DNA of 64,000 nucleotides from UMGS1783 sp900555065 (GCA_937991645.1 CALKPL010000038.1:119105-183104), one strand, 5' to 3'. Positions 24,658 through 34,097 are shown, counted from the first letter of the stretch. The notes: a model not told the origin generated them from the letters alone. A program made the numbers and translations.

Positions 24658-27618
24658 ATGTGTATCACTAAAAAGCGCTTGTTAAGCCTACTGTTGACTT
24701 TATGCATGGTAATCGGTTTAATGCCTTCCACGATATTTGCAAGTGGATCGGCGAAAGAAACTGCGGTTGCGGTGCCATCGGAAGCTCTGGTCATTGAAAA
24801 CGGAGTGTACTACGGTATTTCCAAGAGCTGGTTTGAATCGTACAATCCTAATGGAGAAAAGCTGTCTTTTTCAGTCGAAATTCCAAACAGCGTAACCACT
24901 ATTTGTAAAGATGGATTCAGAGACAGCTGGTCAAATGAAAAACAGAAAAAAGGGTGTATCACGAATTATAATTATGCCGGCGACAAAACATATACGGATA
25001 AATATACTATTGTAGACATTGATTTTACAAATGCCGGAAATCTATTGACAATAGGCGAACAAGCTGCTATGGGATGCCCTGTAGAGGGTGTGTTGAATTT
25101 ATCCGGCACAAAGGTTGAAACAATAGGAAAGAATGCATTTAAAGACTGCACGGGGATTACCGGAGTCATTCTTCCGTCAACCTTGAAGAATATAGGAAGC
25201 ACAAGCAGCGGAAGTGTCTTTTATGGCTGTTCCGGCATGCAGTTTGTGCGGACTGCCGGAAAAAATCCCGAAGCGGTCTTTGAACTTCCCGATCATCTGG
25301 AAGTGATAGGAAATCAGAGCTTTTACAAATGTACCGGATTACCGGCAGACACAGCCATAACAATCCCGGCTTCTGTTATTTATGTAGGAAGCGAAGTATT
25401 CAACTATACCCCGTCCATTACCACGATTGTTGTAAAAACAAATGACGCTAGTAATTATCATGGCAAAGCATTTTCTGACAGTACCAATAAATATGGGATA
25501 GGATACCGTTTGACCGTTTTCAATAATTCTGCTGCAAAAAAGACATTTACGCCAAGTGGATTGACCTCGTATAAGAATTCGCTGACTTATGAATTTACAC
25601 TACATTACGGAGACAGCGAAGATGCCGTAACAGAATCAAAACTTTATGGGCAGTCTGTCAACGTCTGCAAAAATGCTGACGGATCATGGGCGATAAACGA
25701 GGATTATCAGATCCCGGAAGCGCCATCCGAAAACGCGCCTGTGGGCTATGCTGGCGGCTGGGAATATAACGGAAACATCCTGACAGCCAAAACAGTTTTG
25801 AAACCAGACGGTGATGATCTCTATTTGGACACAGGTTTTGTTTTGCAGAATCCAACTATTGAATTTATTGTGGACGGAAACGCAATCGAAACTGAAAATA
25901 CATATCCCAAACTCATTTTATCCAATGACAGGGAGCACACGATCGGCGTTCATGTCACCCACCCCATTGAAACAGTCGAAGATGCAGATGTGCGTGTGAA
26001 ATTTGAGTATGCGTGGACTGATGTATGGGAAGGCGGCAGTGAAGGCCCACGTATGCAAGAGTCCGGCTTCGGAAGATATAATTTATGGGATAATCCCAAT
26101 GTAACAAATACCATCCCGATCAACGGACCGGAACATGAGAGAACATCCGCAGGAAATTATTCCGGTGAAGATTACGGCGATGGGTATTATCTGCTGGAAG
26201 TATACGGGTATTATATACCTAAGACAGGCGGACAATGGAAGCTTTTTTATAAATCGGCAAGCACCGTCATCGGCTCCGATCCCGAAAGGACGGTAAACAC
26301 AGCATATATGTTTGATATTATTACATCTGCTCCGGCAGAAATTCCTGCGGTTTCTATTGAGGATATTACTGTTGAATACGGATATGACAATGCAGGTTTT
26401 ACAGCTACGGTTAACGAGCTGGAAGGATATATTTATGCATATCAATGGTATGCGGCAGATGGTGAAGGACAGTCAAAAGATGGGCGCAAAATCGAAGGGG
26501 CAATAGATAAAAACTATTCTATTCCTACAGGGAAAAATGCAGGAAATTATTATTACTATCTTGAAATCACTGCGAAAAAGACGGATAACGGCGATACCGT
26601 TACTACTGCAGTGCCGGTTAAGATGACCGTTACTCCCAAAATTATAACGGTAGTGCCGAACGAAGGTCAAAAGAGATATTTTGGTCAGCAGGATCCAGTT
26701 TTCGAATATACTCTATCTGAAGATTGTGACGCAGCGATAACTGGTTCGCTTCAAAGAGAACCGGGCGAAGAAATTGGAAGCTATGCTTTTACAATGGGAA
26801 CCATAGCTACCGACAATCCGAATTACGAGTTGAAATTTACAGAAGAGACCTTTACTTTTACCATTCAGGAATATAAGGCGGAAGCAATCTTATCGCCGGA
26901 ACAGCCTGATGGAGATGACGGCTGGTATTCCTCAAACATAACCGTTACTCCTCCGGAGGGTCATTCGATTCGTATTGACGGCGGAAAGACATGGAGTACG
27001 GAGCGAATTGTTTTCAATGAATACGACGGTGATTTTGAATACCTGTTACGCTCCGACAAAGAAGATGATACAAAGGGCGCTGTAGCCCGCAATACAAAGC
27101 ATCTGAAGATTGACACCACCGTTCCGCTCATCGGTGGAATTGAAGACGGGAAAACATATTGCTTGGAAACAAAATTTCAAGCCACAGATAAAAACCTGAA
27201 AAATGTAACGGTAAACGGCCAGACTGTATCGCTTAATGATGGTTTCTATATTTTGGCTGCTGGCAAATACGACATCATCGCTTCCGATTTTGCCGGAAAC
27301 AGTATCACAGTATCTGTGACAGTCAATGCCGAGCATGCTTTTGGTGATTGGAATGTAACAAAGGATGAGACAGCGACTGAAAAGGGCGTAAAAGAGCGTA
27401 TCTGTTCCGTATGCGGCTATAAGGAAACAGCCGATGTCCCTGCAATCGGCGTTCCTGAAGAACCATCTACTCCGGAAAGTCCTGATAATCCCGGCGATAC
27501 GAATGCCCCTCGAACTGGCGATAGCAGCAATATTGCGCTATGGATTGCTTTAATGTTTGTTTCCGGCACTTTGTTTGTTATTGCAGGAGCTTATGAAAAG
27601 AAAACGCGTGTGAAATAA
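24658..27618 (+). CDS. BspA-type LRR wall-anchored surface protein with MBG-like domain
   Basis: A 986-residue protein. The signal peptide (MCITKKRLLSLLLTLCMVIG) is followed by LRR_5 repeats (about 45-260; IGEQAAMGCP, IGKNAFKDCTGI). Several beta-sandwich regions come next, including one of the MBG type (IITVVPNEGQKRYFGQQDP, about 650-735). Near the end is one Cys/His unit (AEHAFGDW ... RICSVCGYKE) of the kind repeated in the 3223-5517 protein. The sorting signal is APRTG, then a hydrophobic helix and KKTRVK. The ribosome site is AGGAAG 7 nt before ATG. The gene is AT-richer than its neighbours, which fits acquisition together with the mobile-element remnants. Confidence 0.85.
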   Translation: MCITKKRLLSLLLTLCMVIGLMPSTIFASGSAKETAVAVPSEALVIENGVYYGISKSWFESYNPNGEKLSFSVEIPNSVTTICKDGFRDSWSNEKQKKGCITNYNYAGDKTYTDKYTIVDIDFTNAGNLLTIGEQAAMGCPVEGVLNLSGTKVETIGKNAFKDCTGITGVILPSTLKNIGSTSSGSVFYGCSGMQFVRTAGKNPEAVFELPDHLEVIGNQSFYKCTGLPADTAITIPASVIYVGSEVFNYTPSITTIVVKTNDASNYHGKAFSDSTNKYGIGYRLTVFNNSAAKKTFTPSGLTSYKNSLTYEFTLHYGDSEDAVTESKLYGQSVNVCKNADGSWAINEDYQIPEAPSENAPVGYAGGWEYNGNILTAKTVLKPDGDDLYLDTGFVLQNPTIEFIVDGNAIETENTYPKLILSNDREHTIGVHVTHPIETVEDADVRVKFEYAWTDVWEGGSEGPRMQESGFGRYNLWDNPNVTNTIPINGPEHERTSAGNYSGEDYGDGYYLLEVYGYYIPKTGGQWKLFYKSASTVIGSDPERTVNTAYMFDIITSAPAEIPAVSIEDITVEYGYDNAGFTATVNELEGYIYAYQWYAADGEGQSKDGRKIEGAIDKNYSIPTGKNAGNYYYYLEITAKKTDNGDTVTTAVPVKMTVTPKIITVVPNEGQKRYFGQQDPVFEYTLSEDCDAAITGSLQREPGEEIGSYAFTMGTIATDNPNYELKFTEETFTFTIQEYKAEAILSPEQPDGDDGWYSSNITVTPPEGHSIRIDGGKTWSTERIVFNEYDGDFEYLLRSDKEDDTKGAVARNTKHLKIDTTVPLIGGIEDGKTYCLETKFQATDKNLKNVTVNGQTVSLNDGFYILAAGKYDIIASDFAGNSITVSVTVNAEHAFGDWNVTKDETATEKGVKERICSVCGYKETADVPAIGVPEEPSTPESPDNPGDTNAPRTGDSSNIALWIALMFVSGTLFVIAGAYEKKTRVK

Positions 27619-27678
27619 TCGGTATAAATCGTGATGCGGCGGCGAAAATATCGCTGCCGCATCTTACACAACTCGCAG

Positions 27679-27725
27679 AAAGCAAAAGCGCTTAGGGCCG
27701 AATGTCCCTAAGCGCTTTTGCTTTT
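27679..27725. terminator. Bidirectional terminator between LRR gene and CotH gene
   Basis: AGCAAAAGCGCTTAGGG pairs perfectly with CCCTAAGCGCTTTTGCT around an 8-nt loop, with T and A runs on the two sides. The TAG stop of the CotH gene lies inside the stem. Confidence 0.85.
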
Positions 27726-29156
27726 TATGGTATCCAGAGCAGTGTCTTGTTTATTTTTTGCCGCTTCCAAATCCCCAAAATCCCCCAAGTCGGTCAGTTG
27801 AACTTCCGAAGCGTCCACTTTGGCGTCCGGATTTTCCTGCCGGCCCCGGATGGTGGCGGGAATTTCTCCGTCCAGCTGTCCGCGGACACTCTGCGCCCGG
27901 AGCAGGCAGACCTGTTCCAGCGTATCCACTGCCTGCTGATGGTCTTCAAAGGAGCAAAACGCAGTCGGATCCTTTTGGACATAGGGAGCAATCCGCTTTT
28001 CCGCCTGTCGGAGGGTGACTTCAAACCGTCCGCTTTCAAAGTACTTCGATAGGAGTTCGTCGAAATAGGCGTGATAGCGGGTTAAGTATTCGTCGTGCTT
28101 CATAACGTTGTGGTACAGCGGCCGGTTCAGCATAACCTTGCCTTCCGCCGGGGTGTTAATCGGGTAGTTGATGAGGATATCGGCGTCCTTTATAGGGTTC
28201 GTCATCCCCAGGGCGTAGGTGCCGAAGGCCAGGTTGTAATCCCAGGGCAGGATGCTGAGAACTCCGTCTTCCTCATACAAAAAGTAATTGTGTCCGGTAT
28301 AACCCAGATAGCTGTCCCAATTCATTACAAAGACCTGCACGGTGAAATATCGCAGCACCTCGTCCACGTTGACGGCGGTCTCCAGGTTTTCACCGGTAGA
28401 CAGGATTTTCAGCGCCTCAATCACCCGTTCCTGATCGGCATCCGACACCTTGAATTTGGCGTTTTCAAAAATCCCGGGATAGCTTTCCGGGTTATCGTCG
28501 ATATATTTCAGCGCTACATCGTCGTTTTCCGCATTCAGGGAACGGTAATCCGGCTTGTACAGCTTCCCGTAATCATTCCCAAAATTTCGCCGAGTAAAAG
28601 CTTCCTCCGGCTCCTCAATCGCCAAAAACAGTCCCCAGTCCTCTCCATTGACGGTCACCCAAGTATAGCTGCAAAGAGGAGTCGGGACGCCCATAAACGC
28701 CATCATATCATAGGCCATGTAGGTTTTCAGGTAGCTGTTGTCCTGAAAGGACGCGTCCAGGGAAAATTTGTCCAGTCCATAGTAATTACCGCCGTCCAGA
28801 AACTGGTCGAATTCCAGCTTGAGGCTGTAGCGGGAAAGCCCATATTCTTCCGTCAGTCGCAAAGAATTGTTTCCCTTTGCCCGCAGCCCAATATTATGAA
28901 ACTCCTCTCCGTCGATTTCGACGGTGCAGGCCACATATTCTTCCTTTTCAGCGTCCTCGATAAAAGCGCCCCAGTCCTCGATTTGAATATCAATAGCGTG
29001 CACACGGCTATCGTCAAACAACCGCGTTACATATCCGGGATTTGCGCTGGCCCTGGGAATGCCCAGCTGCTCGCCAAACATCAGCAGCAGGGTGAGGAGG
29101 GCTGCCAAAACCGCCGCGCCAATACAGATTGGGTCGACATACTTATGCTTTACCAT
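27708..29156 (-). CDS. CotH family protein (kinase-like)
   Basis: A 482-residue protein with an N-terminal signal/anchor helix (about 10-28). The CotH domain follows: a strand-rich N-terminal part (VHAIDIQIEDWGAF), RAKGNNSLR, LKLEFDQFLDGGNYYGLDKFSLDA and the ILPWDYNLAFG motif that in CotH proteins carries metal/ATP-binding acidic residues. CotH is a kinase-like fold known from spore coats and from cellulosomal and surface proteins. Here it is the last gene of the sigI operon, next to VTC and DUF4956 genes, a neighbourhood known from other Clostridia. It probably acts outside the membrane on a surface protein; this is inference. Confidence 0.85.
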   Translation of the reverse strand: MVKHKYVDPICIGAAVLAALLTLLLMFGEQLGIPRASANPGYVTRLFDDSRVHAIDIQIEDWGAFIEDAEKEEYVACTVEIDGEEFHNIGLRAKGNNSLRLTEEYGLSRYSLKLEFDQFLDGGNYYGLDKFSLDASFQDNSYLKTYMAYDMMAFMGVPTPLCSYTWVTVNGEDWGLFLAIEEPEEAFTRRNFGNDYGKLYKPDYRSLNAENDDVALKYIDDNPESYPGIFENAKFKVSDADQERVIEALKILSTGENLETAVNVDEVLRYFTVQVFVMNWDSYLGYTGHNYFLYEEDGVLSILPWDYNLAFGTYALGMTNPIKDADILINYPINTPAEGKVMLNRPLYHNVMKHDEYLTRYHAYFDELLSKYFESGRFEVTLRQAEKRIAPYVQKDPTAFCSFEDHQQAVDTLEQVCLLRAQSVRGQLDGEIPATIRGRQENPDAKVDASEVQLTDLGDFGDLEAAKNKQDTALDTIKSKSA

Positions 29157-29160
29157 CGCT

Positions 29161-29832
29161 TTATCCCATATAGTCGCCGTTGTAGGAGACCAGCACTACC
29201 CGGGACACACCCGGCATAGCCTCCAACTTGTTGACAAAGGCGCTGCTGTCCTCTTTCAGGCGGACTTCATAGTTGAGTTCAATATTGCCATTGTCCACGC
29301 TCTTACTCTTGAGATTCAGCCGCCTTACCTGGGATTTCACAAAAAGCCGTGCCTGTTCTTCAATTTCGCCGCTCTCACAATGTACCACCAGGATGTAGGG
29401 AGAATCCACCGTTTTCTTTTTGGAGAATGCAAAGAGAACCACCCCAATAAAGATGCTGCCGAATACCGCCAGCGGAATCAGTCCCGCCGCCAGCACAATG
29501 CCCACCGCAATGGCCCAGAACAGGAACGCAATATCCATGGGTTCCTTGATAGCAGTACGGAACCGGACAATGGACAGGGCGCCCACCATACCGAGAGACA
29601 ACACGATATTGCTCACCACCGTCATGATCAGAAGAGTGGTGATGAGGGACAAAGCAATCAGCGTCACGCCGAAGCTCGACGAGTACATCACGCCGCTGTA
29701 GCTTTTTTTATAAATGAAAAAGATGAATAATCCAAGCAGGAAAGCCAGAACCAGAGCAATCACCATGTCCAGCACGGAAATGCTGGCGATGTTCTCCAGA
29801 AAGCTGGATTTGAAAATATCCTGAAACGTCAT
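29161..29832 (-). CDS. DUF4956 membrane protein
   Basis: A 223-residue protein with four to five membrane helices in its first 150 residues, including the conserved segment LGMVGALSIVRFRTAIKEP. A soluble C-terminal domain (LVVHCESGEIEEQARLF ... NYEVRLKED) follows. DUF4956 proteins occur next to VTC and CotH genes, but their function is not established; a link to polyphosphate handling is often assumed from context. It lies 4 nt from the CotH start and 23 nt from the VTC stop, so the three are co-transcribed. Confidence 0.85.
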   Translation of the reverse strand: MTFQDIFKSSFLENIASISVLDMVIALVLAFLLGLFIFFIYKKSYSGVMYSSSFGVTLIALSLITTLLIMTVVSNIVLSLGMVGALSIVRFRTAIKEPMDIAFLFWAIAVGIVLAAGLIPLAVFGSIFIGVVLFAFSKKKTVDSPYILVVHCESGEIEEQARLFVKSQVRRLNLKSKSVDNGNIELNYEVRLKEDSSAFVNKLEAMPGVSRVVLVSYNGDYMG

Positions 29833-29855
29833 GGCAGCCCATCCTCCCTATTTAC

Positions 29856-30554
29856 TCAGTCAAACCGCCGGCACAGGGCGTATTTCGAACAGGCCGCGGT
29901 CTGCCTTCCGGGCACCTGTACCGCCATGCGGACAAGCTCCGGTAAAAAAGCGTCGTATTTGACTTCCAGCACCGTGCCAGGCTCCATTGCGCGTAGATAA
30001 AAAATTTTAGGATTCAAAAAATCCACATTTCCAAGGCCAGTACGAATATTCCGGTCCAAGGTAATCCGCACGTTGCCGGGTGCATAGAGAAAGGCCTCTC
30101 GGTCGTAGCGGACGATGGTCTTCGGCCGCAGCCCTTTTCCTTTTAATTTGCTGTAAAGTTCTATAAACAGCGGTTCCCCCGAATCCAGCAAGAATTCATA
30201 GTCGCCGGAAAGCAGCTTCTTTACCTGTTCCGGCATCATCCGGGCGCTGCGCTTACCGCACAGGCCGTTTACCTTGTACTTCTTTTCCAGCCGGATAAAG
30301 GAAGTATCCATCCCATAGTACCGCAGGCGAAATTTTTCCCGCCGGGCCACCCCATCGATTTTCTCCCGCAGGGCACTGTCATAAGGAGTGTCAAAATACA
30401 GGCTGGTCACGCGGTATGTACCGTCTGGACCGACGTTATCGTCGTGGGAAAACAGCTTCCTCAGCCTTTGGGAAAGCACCAGGTCTTCCCGCAGGTTGAT
30501 CTGGTGCTTCAGTTCATGCCGAAGGGAACCGTCTTTGATCGGCTCAGTCGTCAT
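29856..30554 (-). CDS. VTC-domain protein, polyphosphate polymerase-like
   Basis: The start is the ATG at 30554, which overlaps the end of the lipoprotein gene by 11 nt; a longer upstream open frame is the shadow of the repeat tract. The 232-residue product is a VTC-type tunnel domain with its basic and acidic strand motifs: RHELKHQI, SLYFDTPYDSAL, KFRLRYYG, IRLEKKYKVNGLCGK, KTIVRYDREAF, VRITLDRNIRTG and LEVKYDAFLP. VTC domains make polyphosphate from ATP in eukaryotes. The bacterial members share the charged core, and their activity in this context is presumed. Confidence 0.85.
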   Translation of the reverse strand: MTTEPIKDGSLRHELKHQINLREDLVLSQRLRKLFSHDDNVGPDGTYRVTSLYFDTPYDSALREKIDGVARREKFRLRYYGMDTSFIRLEKKYKVNGLCGKRSARMMPEQVKKLLSGDYEFLLDSGEPLFIELYSKLKGKGLRPKTIVRYDREAFLYAPGNVRITLDRNIRTGLGNVDFLNPKIFYLRAMEPGTVLEVKYDAFLPELVRMAVQVPGRQTAACSKYALCRRFD

Positions 30555-31659
30555 AGCCGGAGTCCCCGTCATCATCGCCACTGTAGTCGCTGCCGCCATC
30601 ATCGTAATTGGTATCGCCGTAGTTGGTGTCGTTATAGTCGGTGACGCCGTCGTTGTTGGGACCGTAGTCCGTGTCGTTGTAGTCGGTGACGCCGTCGTTA
30701 TTGGGACCATAGTCCGTGTCGTTGTAATCGGTGACGCCATCGTTGTTGGGGCCGTAGTCCGTGTCGTTGTAGTCGGTGACGCCGTCGTTGTTGGGGCCGT
30801 AGTCCGTGTCGTTGTAATCGGTGACGCCGTCGTTGTTGGGGCCGTAGTCCGTGTCGTTGTAGTCGGTGACGCCGTCGTTGTTCGGACCGTAGTCCGTATC
30901 GTTGTAATTGCCGGAACCGCTGCCGGTGGTCGTAGTCCCACCCTGCGCGCCAATCGTCCGGTGCTCGGCCTTGATTACTTTTCCGGTGACTGCGTGAACG
31001 TCATATTCGTATTCGTTCCCGTTTGCAGTAAACTCCAGTTCGAAGATAGGGGTCCCGTCGTCGTGATCAAATTCCTTATCGTCAAATACTGCGTCTGCCG
31101 CATTGACGTTTGCCTGAGTCAGGGCAATTTCCTGTGCTTTCTCCAGGGTAATATAGGGAGACGGCTGTCCGTCTTGGGCATAGGCCGGATCGTAATCATC
31201 GTTGTCAATGGTTACGATGCCGGAAGAAAGGTTCAGCCCTTTCACAGCCTCCTGCGTAGTGGCGCTCATATTCGCCAGAAAATCATCGCTGGGAAGCACC
31301 GAGCCGGGTTCAAGCTGCAGGACAATGTTCTTTTTGTTTCCATCGATGTCATCCACAAAATAACCCGCCTCGTTGATCTCAACAATCAAATCCTGCAGGA
31401 CGTCCTCACAGCTTTTGCCGATATAGTCCGTATAAACCTCCACAATGACTTTTCCATCGTCGTTCCGGCCGGTCAGGGCAGTCACTTTGCCATCCTTGTT
31501 GTATTCAATCTGGATTTCCGGATTGACGCTAACGGTGAGAGTACCCGTCTCCTTCAGTGCGGTTCCTTGCTGCGTCGGCGCTCCGCACGCGGTCAGAAGG
31601 ACTGTAATCGCTACAGCCAGGGAAGATACCGCTGCAAAAAGTTTTCTTCTCGATTTCAT
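30544..31659 (-). CDS. RsgI-like/PepSY lipoprotein with acidic tandem repeats
   Basis: The ATG at 31659 is 8 nt after AAAGGAG, which gives 371 residues. A lipoprotein signal (AVAITVLLTAC) precedes an RsgI-middle-like domain (LTVSVNPEIQIEYNKDGKV, about 35-150). A PepSY-type domain follows (YITLEKAQEIALTQANV ... VTGKVIKAEHR). A Gly/Ser linker leads to six exact copies of YNDTDYGPNNDGVTD and a shorter Asp-rich end. The same repeat occurs in the RsgI protein next door. The lipoprotein probably sits outside the membrane and may share a ligand, such as calcium or a surface polymer, with RsgI (inference). Confidence 0.8.
   Translation of the reverse strand: MKSRRKLFAAVSSLAVAITVLLTACGAPTQQGTALKETGTLTVSVNPEIQIEYNKDGKVTALTGRNDDGKVIVEVYTDYIGKSCEDVLQDLIVEINEAGYFVDDIDGNKKNIVLQLEPGSVLPSDDFLANMSATTQEAVKGLNLSSGIVTIDNDDYDPAYAQDGQPSPYITLEKAQEIALTQANVNAADAVFDDKEFDHDDGTPIFELEFTANGNEYEYDVHAVTGKVIKAEHRTIGAQGGTTTTGSGSGNYNDTDYGPNNDGVTDYNDTDYGPNNDGVTDYNDTDYGPNNDGVTDYNDTDYGPNNDGVTDYNDTDYGPNNDGVTDYNDTDYGPNNDGVTDYNDTNYGDTNYDDGGSDYSGDDDGDSGYDD
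30638..30907. repeat. Six tandem 45-bp coding repeats (acidic DxD-NDG)
   Basis: Six units of 45 bp encode YNDTDYGPNNDGVTD with nearly identical DNA. The spacing of acidic residues resembles DxDxDG calcium-binding loops. The tract also keeps two other frames open, which yields false long ORFs on both strands. Confidence 0.9.
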
Positions 31660-31770
31660 GCTGATTGCTCCTTTCGGATTGTGTTTGAATTGTCTTTTGT
31701 TTTGCCTCACATTCATAGATTACGGGGGCGGATTCAGAAAACCGGGGTGAGCTGGAAAATCTTTCAGAAA

Positions 31771-32715
31771 TCAGTCGCCATCATCGCCATCGTCATGATT
31801 GTCATCATTATCATCGCCGTTGTAGCCGCTGTCGCCGTCGTCATCTGCATCGTCGTCAGTGCCATTATACGGGTCATAATCGGTATTCCCGTCCGTGTAA
31901 TCGGTGACTCCATCGCTGCCCGGCCCATAATCGGTGTCATTATAATCCGTCACTCCATCATGATTGGGACCGTAATCTGTATCGTCATAATCAGTGGGGC
32001 TGGAAGACGTCGGAGGTATGACCTCAGGTCGGGACGGTTCGGACGAAGAAGTCAGTGTGGATGCCGGCGGAGAAGCAGCCTGCTGAGAGGAATTTGACGA
32101 TGCACTGCTCTCCTGGCTCTCCTGTTCCCGCCAGTCTTTATGGTTCACTATTTCAATCGTGACCGTAATCCGTCCGTCCAAATGCTTTGTCACCCCTGTA
32201 CGCAGCTCCATTCCATACGCCTGGAACAGTGCGTCATCCGGGGAATCTATAGAAATAGAAACCTGGCCGCCATCCGAGAGAAAGCCCATTTCAATCGCCC
32301 GGTCAATCAGCTCATCGGCAACGGTTACCTTGTCTTTCCCTTTGCCGTCATAACCCTCCAGCAGCGCTTCCCCGTCCTCATTTGTCCCCGTGAGCCCTAC
32401 AACCGTGCCCTGCCGGTTCAGGTTCATCTGTACTTCCGGATTGATGGTCAGATAGATGGAAGAATAAGGCTCCATATAGTTCTGATAATAGCTTATGCCA
32501 AAGAACAACAGGAAACAGGCGGCGATAGCCGCAATGCCGCTACTGATCCATCGTACAGTATGCCGCTGCTGCTTTTCCGGCGTCTCCTTCATCAGTACCG
32601 GATCATATACTGTTTGCCCGATTTCATATTGAAAATTGGCAGCCTTCAAAAAGCGCCCCTCTTCGTCCAGAAGAACCGCGTAGCCGGGGTGGCATTCCAT
32701 AACAAGATAACTCAT
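31771..32715 (-). CDS. rsgI: RsgI-type anti-sigma factor with acidic repeat tail
   Basis: A 314-residue membrane protein. The N-terminal cytoplasmic domain (LVMECHPGYAVLLDEEGRFLKAA) is the RsgI sigma-binding domain. One membrane helix (about 56-76) and the RsgI middle domain (SIYLTINPEVQMNLNRQGTVVGL) follow. A Ser/Pro linker leads to two YDDTDYGPNHDGVTD-type repeats and an Asp-rich end. RsgI holds SigI inactive until an extracellular signal is sensed; in cellulolytic clostridia the outer part is a carbohydrate-binding module. Here the outer part is the acidic repeat also found in the adjacent lipoprotein. It overlaps sigI by 4 nt. Confidence 0.85.
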   Translation of the reverse strand: MSYLVMECHPGYAVLLDEEGRFLKAANFQYEIGQTVYDPVLMKETPEKQQRHTVRWISSGIAAIAACFLLFFGISYYQNYMEPYSSIYLTINPEVQMNLNRQGTVVGLTGTNEDGEALLEGYDGKGKDKVTVADELIDRAIEMGFLSDGGQVSISIDSPDDALFQAYGMELRTGVTKHLDGRITVTIEIVNHKDWREQESQESSASSNSSQQAASPPASTLTSSSEPSRPEVIPPTSSSPTDYDDTDYGPNHDGVTDYNDTDYGPGSDGVTDYTDGNTDYDPYNGTDDDADDDGDSGYNGDDNDDNHDDGDDGD

Positions 32716-33434
32716 CGCGCTGCCACTCCTTTCATCACCTGTTTCAAGTGCCCGCGGATAATCTCATACCCGTTGGTATAAATCAGCAGCAGAGCAACCA
32801 TATATTTGCGGTGCCGCTCCAGTGTCTTACGTTCCACTCCGCTGCCGGCTGTCAGTTGCCCAATGGGAAGCTTTTTTGTCTTTAAGAGGTCATCTAACAG
32901 TGCCGGGTTTTCCCTGGCATACTGCAGAGCCTTCCGGCAGGCGTCCAGCGTTCGCTGTTGCTTGGGACAGTTGTCCGCCACATCGCGGAGGTTGACCCCG
33001 AATTCCTTCATCTGCCGGGTCAGCTCCTCAATTTCCCAGCGGGTCGCATCCCTTGCCGTTTCATCATACGGCGCCCTTTCGTCCGCCAGTGTCTCTGCCA
33101 GAGTCGTATCGTTTTCCCCTGTTGGTGCGTCCAACGAAATAACACGGCTGTGCCGTTGCTCCCTTCGGCTGTAGTCGATCAGGCGGCTTCGGATCAGCAT
33201 AGCGGCGTACTTCAGGAATGCGCCACGGGTACGGGAATACCCGCCGATCGCCTCATGAAAAGCAATCATGGCGATACTAAGCTCATCATCATGCCCTTCA
33301 ACGGGGGGACGCTTTAGAAATTTCGCTGTTTCCGTCTTGATAAAAGGCATGTACGTACCGATCAGCCGATCTTCTGCCTTTACATCTTCTTTTGCCGCAT
33401 AGACCTGCTGAACGATTTTATGCTCATCATTCAT
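32712..33434 (-). CDS. sigI: RNA polymerase sigma factor SigI
   Basis: A 240-residue member of the SigI group. Region 2 (HDDELSIAMIAFHEAIGGYSRTRGAFLKYAAMLIRSRLIDYSRRE) is followed by the SigI C-terminal DNA-binding domain (CRKALQYARENP ... LPIGQLTAGSGVERKTLERHRKYMVALLLIYTNGYEIIRGHL). It begins the six-gene operon and overlaps rsgI by ATGA. AGGAGGG precedes the start. SigI factors usually drive their own operon; an ACCCC element lies upstream (about 33484-33488 on the minus strand), but I cannot confirm a SigI promoter. Confidence 0.9.
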   Translation of the reverse strand: MNDEHKIVQQVYAAKEDVKAEDRLIGTYMPFIKTETAKFLKRPPVEGHDDELSIAMIAFHEAIGGYSRTRGAFLKYAAMLIRSRLIDYSRREQRHSRVISLDAPTGENDTTLAETLADERAPYDETARDATRWEIEELTRQMKEFGVNLRDVADNCPKQQRTLDACRKALQYARENPALLDDLLKTKKLPIGQLTAGSGVERKTLERHRKYMVALLLIYTNGYEIIRGHLKQVMKGVAAR

Positions 33435-34068
33435 GCAGCAGAATCCCTCCTGTATACAGTATACGGTCCCTATTTGTCAAAACCGGGGTCGGTATAGAAT
33501 GATTGATTAAAATACTCCTTTATAATATGATACGGTTCCATGTATGAAGTCTCAACCATAGCGGAGTCAAATCTATGTAAATTCAAAGTAAAGTTGCTAG
33601 CGCAATGATTTTTTATGCTTTTTTCTGCAATTTTATAATTGCATATGACAACCATGCCGTTCTCCCTATCCATTCCATTGGATTTTTCTACTTGCGCTAT
33701 TCAGGAGTCCCCTCATGCTAATCTGCTTTACCGGCCGAAAAAACAAATCTTTCGACTGCTGATCAATATCGGCAAGATAGCCGTTCAACACCACTTGTCA
33801 GCAGATTTGGGCATTTGTTTTCATGGCCGATCAGGCAGGAAGTAATGCCCTGCAAAGTATATCGGATATCCGTTTTTCATCACTATAATGTCGCTTCATT
33901 CTGTAATCCTCTAAAATATGATTGATTTACCTACAACCCCAATCATTCCCGGCTGATTACAAAAGCCGTAAGGGAGACAACTTCTTTACGAAGCGTCTCC
34001 CTTACGGGCCTTTTTTGCATGCAAGGGCCCAAAACGGCCGCCCAGCAGTTTTTTTGCGCGCGCATATC
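33435..34068. other. Gene-free region upstream of sigI
   Basis: No supported gene. Short open frames (33470-33673 minus, 33639-33845 plus) have poor composition and no ribosome sites. A perfect stem-loop CCGTAAGGGAGAC/GTCTCCCTTACGG followed by T6 lies at 33966-34016 and looks like an orphan terminator, so a lost plus-strand gene is possible. Confidence 0.5.
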
Positions 34069-34097
34069 TTGCAAAAGCGCAGGCGCAACGCTATACT
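34069..34097 (+). promoter_or_regulatory. Sigma-A-type promoter of the Ser-rich lipoprotein gene
   Basis: TTGCAA (34069-34074), a 17-bp spacer and TATACT (34092-34097) lie 34 nt before the ATG. Confidence 0.6.

Noticed and set aside
30600..30910. Possible CRISPR array (regular 45-bp repeats)
   Set aside because: There are no unique spacers; the tract is coding and in frame, with a period of 15 codons.
30388..32097. 569-codon plus-strand frame and the long N-terminal extension of the VTC gene
   Set aside because: Both are shadows of the 45-bp acidic repeat; the VTC start is set by the ATG at 30554 and homology begins there.
33435..33560. SigI-type promoter before sigI (ACCCC and CGTA elements)
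   Set aside because: The elements are short, and the spacing could not be matched with confidence to a known SigI promoter, so no feature was made.
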